Positions 60,945 through 64,000 of a DNA stretch of 64,000 nt are shown in pieces; within the stretch, counting starts at the first letter, position 1, and each line of letters opens with the position of its first letter. The translations under genes were made by a program, and so were the position numbers. The stretch comes from JADHMP01 sp016779985. Lineage in GTDB: Bacteria; Bacteroidota; Bacteroidia; Flavobacteriales; Flavobacteriaceae. The DNA is taken from positions 186,001 to 250,000 of the forward strand of contig JADHMP010000002.1 of assembly GCA_016779985.1 (NCBI GenBank). The letters run 5' to 3'. Below the pieces are notes generated by a model. That model saw nothing but the letters and a program-made list of their open reading frames with translations. It ran no database searches and was not told where the DNA came from.

Positions 60945-61820
60945 TTGAATGCTGTATTATACTATTTAGCCTATCCTCTGCTTTTTTTAATTTCAATGCT
61001 TCCGTTTCCATTGTTTTATGCTTTTTCAGATTTGTTAGCTTGGTTTTTATACCGTATTGTGAGCTACAGAAAGACAATTGTAGAAAAAAATATCCGAATG
61101 GCTTTTCCAGAAAAGTCAAAAAAAGAAATCAATCATATAAAACGAGAATTTTATACTCACTTCAGTGATCTCATGCTAGAAATGATAAAAAGCATGAGCC
61201 TATCCAAAAAAGCAATGTTGAAACGTTTTCAAGTCAAGAACATTTCGTTGTTAACTCAATTTGAAGAGAAAAATCAAAGTTGTTTTCTCGTATGTGGGCA
61301 TTACGCTAGTTGGGAGTGGATGATGTCTTTAGGGTATCATGTTCGACACACAGGCTATGGCATTTACACACCACTCACTAACCCCTATTTTGATCAGCTT
61401 GTTCAACGAATTAGAAAAAAACACAATGCCTATTTGATTTCTCGTTATTCGGTTAGGGAGGTTTTAAAAAAACACCAAGAAACAGGGCATTTAGGCATAT
61501 ACGGTTTTGCAAGCGATCAATCTCCTAGGCCAACCAAAAAAACTTATTGGAGAACCTTTTTAGGGGTTAAAGTACCAGTGTTTACTGGAGCAGAAAGATT
61601 AGCTAGAGAATACGACATACCCCTGGTGTATGGAGCTGTAAAACGAATAAAAAGGGGGTATTATGAATTAGAATTTAAACTCTTAAGCGAAACCCCTTTA
61701 GAGGAAAAAAAGTATGCCATTACTGATCAATTCACTACATTTTTAGAGCACCAAATTCACGAAAATCCAAGTCACTACTTTTGGACTCACAATAGGTTTA
61801 AGTTTGCTTCAATGGATTAG
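60945..61820 (+). CDS. Lysophospholipid / lipid A-type acyltransferase (LpxL-HtrB family)
   Basis: 291 aa starting at TTG 60945; the first in-frame ATG (codon 18) would cut into the N-terminal membrane helix that homologues keep, so TTG is preferred. The acyltransferase motif H-x4-E is in CGHYASWEW near residue 118, and the Arg/Gly region FASDQSPRP near 186. Helices around residues 8-35 anchor it in the inner membrane. It adds a secondary acyl chain to lipid A precursors or to lipids such as ornithine lipid. It overlaps the convergent glmM by 12 bp. Confidence 0.88.
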   Translation: MNAVLYYLAYPLLFLISMLPFPLFYAFSDLLAWFLYRIVSYRKTIVEKNIRMAFPEKSKKEINHIKREFYTHFSDLMLEMIKSMSLSKKAMLKRFQVKNISLLTQFEEKNQSCFLVCGHYASWEWMMSLGYHVRHTGYGIYTPLTNPYFDQLVQRIRKKHNAYLISRYSVREVLKKHQETGHLGIYGFASDQSPRPTKKTYWRTFLGVKVPVFTGAERLAREYDIPLVYGAVKRIKRGYYELEFKLLSETPLEEKKYAITDQFTTFLEHQIHENPSHYFWTHNRFKFASMD

Positions 61821-63194
61821 CTTATTGAGAGATTCGTAAAATAAATCAGCTAAAGAAGTTGCTTCTTTTTGTGTTTTAGCCTCGGTATATATTCGAATAA
61901 TTGGTTCAGTATTCGATTTTCTTAAATGCACCCAAGAGTCATCAAAATCGATTTTAACACCATCCTCTTTGTTTATTTGTTCTTTTGCATAAAGTTGTGC
62001 CATTTGATTCATCAAAACATCAATTTTAATATCCTTGGGAAGATTAACTTTAGTTTTTTCCATATAAAAGGCAGGATACTGCTCTTTTAGCCGCGATACT
62101 GTACATTTTTTTTCAACCAAAAGGGAGAGGAAAAGGACAATTCCCACAAGAGCATCTCTACCATAGTGAAGATCAGGATATATTACTCCTCCATTACCTT
62201 CACCTCCAATTACCGCATTGCTCTTTTTCATGACCTCAACCACATTAACTTCGCCTACTGCACTGGCAAAATAAGATTGTTGATATCGCTGACTTATTTG
62301 AGCAAGAGCTCTTGTTGAAGAAAGATTAGAAACCGTTGGCCCTGGTGTTTTTTTGAGCACATAGTCTGCACAAGCTACCAAGGTATATTCTTCGCCGAAT
62401 AAGGTACCCCTCTCATCCATAAAGACCAATCGATCAACATCTGGGTCAACTGCTATTCCAAAATCAGCTTGCTGGGCTACAACCTCTTTTGACAAGTCCT
62501 CCAAATGCTTTTTTAGTGGTTCGGGGTTGTGTGGAAAATGACCATTGGGCTCACAATGGAGCTTTACCACCTCAATATCTAAAGCTTCAAGCAATTGAGG
62601 AACCGCTATACCTCCAGAAGAGTTCACTGCATCTACAACCACTTTAAATCGTTGTTTGCGTATCTTTTCCACCTCTATAATTGGCAAGGCAAGGGTAGTT
62701 TCAATGTGCTGCTTTATAGCGCCTTCTTTTTGTATAATGCTCCCTAAATTTTCAACCGTCGCGAAAGCAATGTTTTTGTTTTGTGCTATTTGAAGTACTT
62801 GAGCACCAGATTTAGCATCAATAAATTCTCCCTTATCATTTAACAGTTTTAATGCATTCCATTCTTTGGTATTATGACTTGCTGTTATAATAATTCCACC
62901 CATGGCTTTTTCCCAAGAAACACTTAACGCAACCGTTGGTGTAGTGGAAAGACCTAAATCGACAACATCAATACCCAAACTTACTAATGTTTGATTGACC
63001 AATGTATGAACCATTGGCCCAGAGATGCGAGCATCCCGTCCTGTAACTACCTTAAGGTTTTCTGTTTTTTTTTGAGTTTTTAACCACTGCCCATAGGCTG
63101 CAGTATAAAGAACAACATCAATGGGAGTGAAATTTTCACCAGGAGATGCTCCTATAGTTCCTCGAATGCCAGAAATTGATTTTATGAGTGACAT
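61809..63194 (-). CDS. glmM: Phosphoglucosamine mutase-type phosphohexomutase
   Basis: 461 aa from ATG 63194 (MSLIKSISGIRGTIG). The phospho-Ser lies in ITASHNTKEWNALKLL near residue 101, metal-binding DPDVDRLVF near 245, the sugar-binding GGEGNGGVIYPD near 325, and the phosphate-binding RKSNTEPIIRIYTE near 428. GlmM converts glucosamine-6-P to glucosamine-1-P for UDP-GlcNAc, the precursor of peptidoglycan and lipid A. The open frame extends 40 codons upstream, but only the shorter start has the family N-terminus. A phosphomannomutase role cannot be fully excluded. Confidence 0.9.
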   Translation of the reverse strand: MSLIKSISGIRGTIGASPGENFTPIDVVLYTAAYGQWLKTQKKTENLKVVTGRDARISGPMVHTLVNQTLVSLGIDVVDLGLSTTPTVALSVSWEKAMGGIIITASHNTKEWNALKLLNDKGEFIDAKSGAQVLQIAQNKNIAFATVENLGSIIQKEGAIKQHIETTLALPIIEVEKIRKQRFKVVVDAVNSSGGIAVPQLLEALDIEVVKLHCEPNGHFPHNPEPLKKHLEDLSKEVVAQQADFGIAVDPDVDRLVFMDERGTLFGEEYTLVACADYVLKKTPGPTVSNLSSTRALAQISQRYQQSYFASAVGEVNVVEVMKKSNAVIGGEGNGGVIYPDLHYGRDALVGIVLFLSLLVEKKCTVSRLKEQYPAFYMEKTKVNLPKDIKIDVLMNQMAQLYAKEQINKEDGVKIDFDDSWVHLRKSNTEPIIRIYTEAKTQKEATSLADLFYESLNKLIH

Positions 63195-63278
63195 GACGGA
63201 AAAGTTTAAATCTTCCGCTAAGGTAACACAACAGTCATTTTCAACAAGTCTTTTTTTTAATAGTCTTACTTTTATGCA

Positions 63279-63854
63279 ATGAATTTTATAGCACATGTTT
63301 TTTTGTCTGAACATGATTTTGAATTAGCTCTTGGCAATCTAATTGCAGATCAAATAAAAGGGAAAGGTTTTGATCAATTCTCGCCAAAGGTTAAGGCAGG
63401 TATTTTATTACATCGCAAAATTGATGATTATACAGATCATCACCCAGCATTTAGGAGTTGTGTCAAGAAACTTTTCCCTAGGTATAGACATTATAGCAGA
63501 GTGCTAGTAGATATGTTCTTTGACCATTTTTTGTCCAAAAACTGGCAGCAATATCACAATCAAAAACTAACTGATTTCACTACGCGTTTTTATTATTTTT
63601 TACTGAAAAAGGAATATTCTATTCCCGATCACTGTAACCAATTTATTAGCCACTTAGTGAAATACAAATGGTTTGAATCCTACCAGACAATCTAAGGATT
63701 AAAAAAGATTCTCACACAAATGGAAAGACGCACTCAATTTGAATCAAATCTTTCAAAAGGATGTGAAGATTTAGTGAATGACTATTTTTTTTATGAATCA
63801 CATTTTTCTTACTTTTTACCTAATATTATAGATTATCTTAAGAATAATAATTGA
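63279..63854 (+). pseudogene. ACP phosphodiesterase (AcpH)-like gene interrupted by an in-frame stop
   Basis: Reads as a 191-codon AcpH-like gene from ATG 63279 to TGA 63854, but with a TAA at 63693-63695. The part before it has NFIAHVFLS, ALGNLIADQIKGK near residue 20, ILLHRKIDDYTDHHPAF near 50 and VDMFFDHFLSKNW near 76; the active Asp/His set is intact. The part after it continues in the same frame with GLKKILTQMERRTQFESN and ...YFLPNIIDYLKN, matching the C-terminus expected of the family. TAA could have come from GAA by one change. It is either a genuine nonsense mutation leaving a 138-aa product or an assembly error. AcpH removes the phosphopantetheine arm from acyl carrier protein. Confidence 0.82.
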
Positions 63855-63859
63855 TCTAA

Positions 63860-64000
63860 ATGAATAAAAAAAACCTACTTATCCTTTTGCTTGGCCTAGT
63901 AATTCTTAAAACTAGTTGTACTAAGCCCTCCATCAAGGCAGCAGTTGTTTCTGCACGGAATGAAGCGTCAGAAATTGGTATTGAGATAATAAGAAAAGGG
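63860..64000 (+). CDS. Gamma-glutamyltransferase-like lipoprotein, N-terminal part (runs off window end)
   Basis: 47 residues from ATG 63860 to the edge. A lipoprotein signal ends at Cys20 (VILKTSC), followed by AAVVSARNEASEIGIEIIRKG. This segment matches the opening of gamma-glutamyltranspeptidases (A-x-V-S-A-x3-A-S-x-I-G, then a Gly-Asn-Ala-Val-Asp-Ala region beyond the window). It is expected to be a periplasmic enzyme cleaving glutathione and gamma-glutamyl compounds. It lies 5 bp after the broken AcpH gene. The call is limited by length. Confidence 0.65.
   Translation, partial: MNKKNLLILLLGLVILKTSCTKPSIKAAVVSARNEASEIGIEIIRKG

Noticed and set aside
63195..63314. Forty-codon upstream extension of glmM
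   Set aside because: Composition and sequence are unlike GlmM, and it would overlap the divergent AcpH gene start.
63693..63695. Stop-codon recoding in the AcpH-like gene
   Set aside because: The codon is TAA; selenocysteine uses TGA and pyrrolysine TAG, so recoding is unlikely.

Overview
The window is an AT-rich stretch of bacterial chromosome, almost certainly from a member of the Bacteroidota, class Flavobacteriia. The sequence-based reasons are a fused LpxC-FabZ gene, a PorX-type response regulator with a C-terminal alkaline-phosphatase/PglZ-like domain, several protein families largely confined to Bacteroidetes (DUF6787, DUF2911, DUF4369-TlpA, a DUF4258-like protein), and repeated copies of the Bacteroidetes -7 promoter motif TAnnTTTG just upstream of start codons. 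I see no rRNA, tRNA, insertion sequence, prophage or CRISPR array. No gene-free stretch exceeds 300 bases. The longest gaps are about 267 bp (19518-19784), 200 bp (47471-47672) and 176 bp (5397-5572).

Layout. Positions 1-9000 hold the start of a dihydroorotase-like gene, a TIGR02757 protein, a LolD-like ABC ATPase, msrA-folE, the serine pathway genes serC-serA with a small membrane protein, an acyl-CoA reductase divergent from a 2x[4Fe-4S] ferredoxin, a ChbG-like deacetylase and ychF. Positions 9000-13300 hold a 51-aa membrane protein, a frameshifted PPK2 gene beside an intact paralogue, a YhhN-family membrane protein, a lipoprotein glycosidase and a Dabb protein. Positions 13300-21400 hold topoisomerase IV (parE, parC), an operon of an XRE regulator, a lipoprotein and TerC, an M14 peptidase and an Lrp/AsnC regulator. 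Positions 21400-30000 hold ppc, aroB, proline dehydrogenase, tsaE, porX and an HD phosphohydrolase.

Positions 29966-36222 are a dense co-directional run: lpxD, lpxC-fabZ, lpxA, efp, sucD, fabG and an SPFH/prohibitin gene. It joins early lipid A synthesis with fatty-acid synthesis and translation. It is followed by a complete histidine operon, hisG-D-C-B-H-A-(DinB)-F-IE (36399-43880). Ahead of hisG lies what reads as a ribosome-mediated attenuator: an 18-codon leader ORF with tandem His codons, an intrinsic terminator, and a repeated 8-mer that lets the leader pair with the terminator's 5' arm. A DinB-fold gene is embedded between hisA and hisF.

Positions 44000-64000 are mixed housekeeping: DUF885 lipoprotein, DUF2461, CBS, DUF2911, an amidohydrolase, YbjQ, SUI1 homologue, ung, a MutS2-like ATPase without an Smr domain, a dicarboxylate symporter, aroC, a 970-aa FAD/Fe-S oxidase, a TlpA-like thioredoxin, rhomboid, a lipid A-type acyltransferase, glmM, an AcpH homologue broken by an in-frame stop, and the start of a gamma-glutamyltransferase.

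The genome is tightly packed. Of 13 convergent gene pairs, ten overlap, and six of those share a four-base interlocked stop (YTAR). The best candidate for a little-described system is the histidine attenuator with its DinB-containing operon. Most of the rest is ordinary core chromosome. All calls come from reading the sequence and remembered family features; no database search was run.
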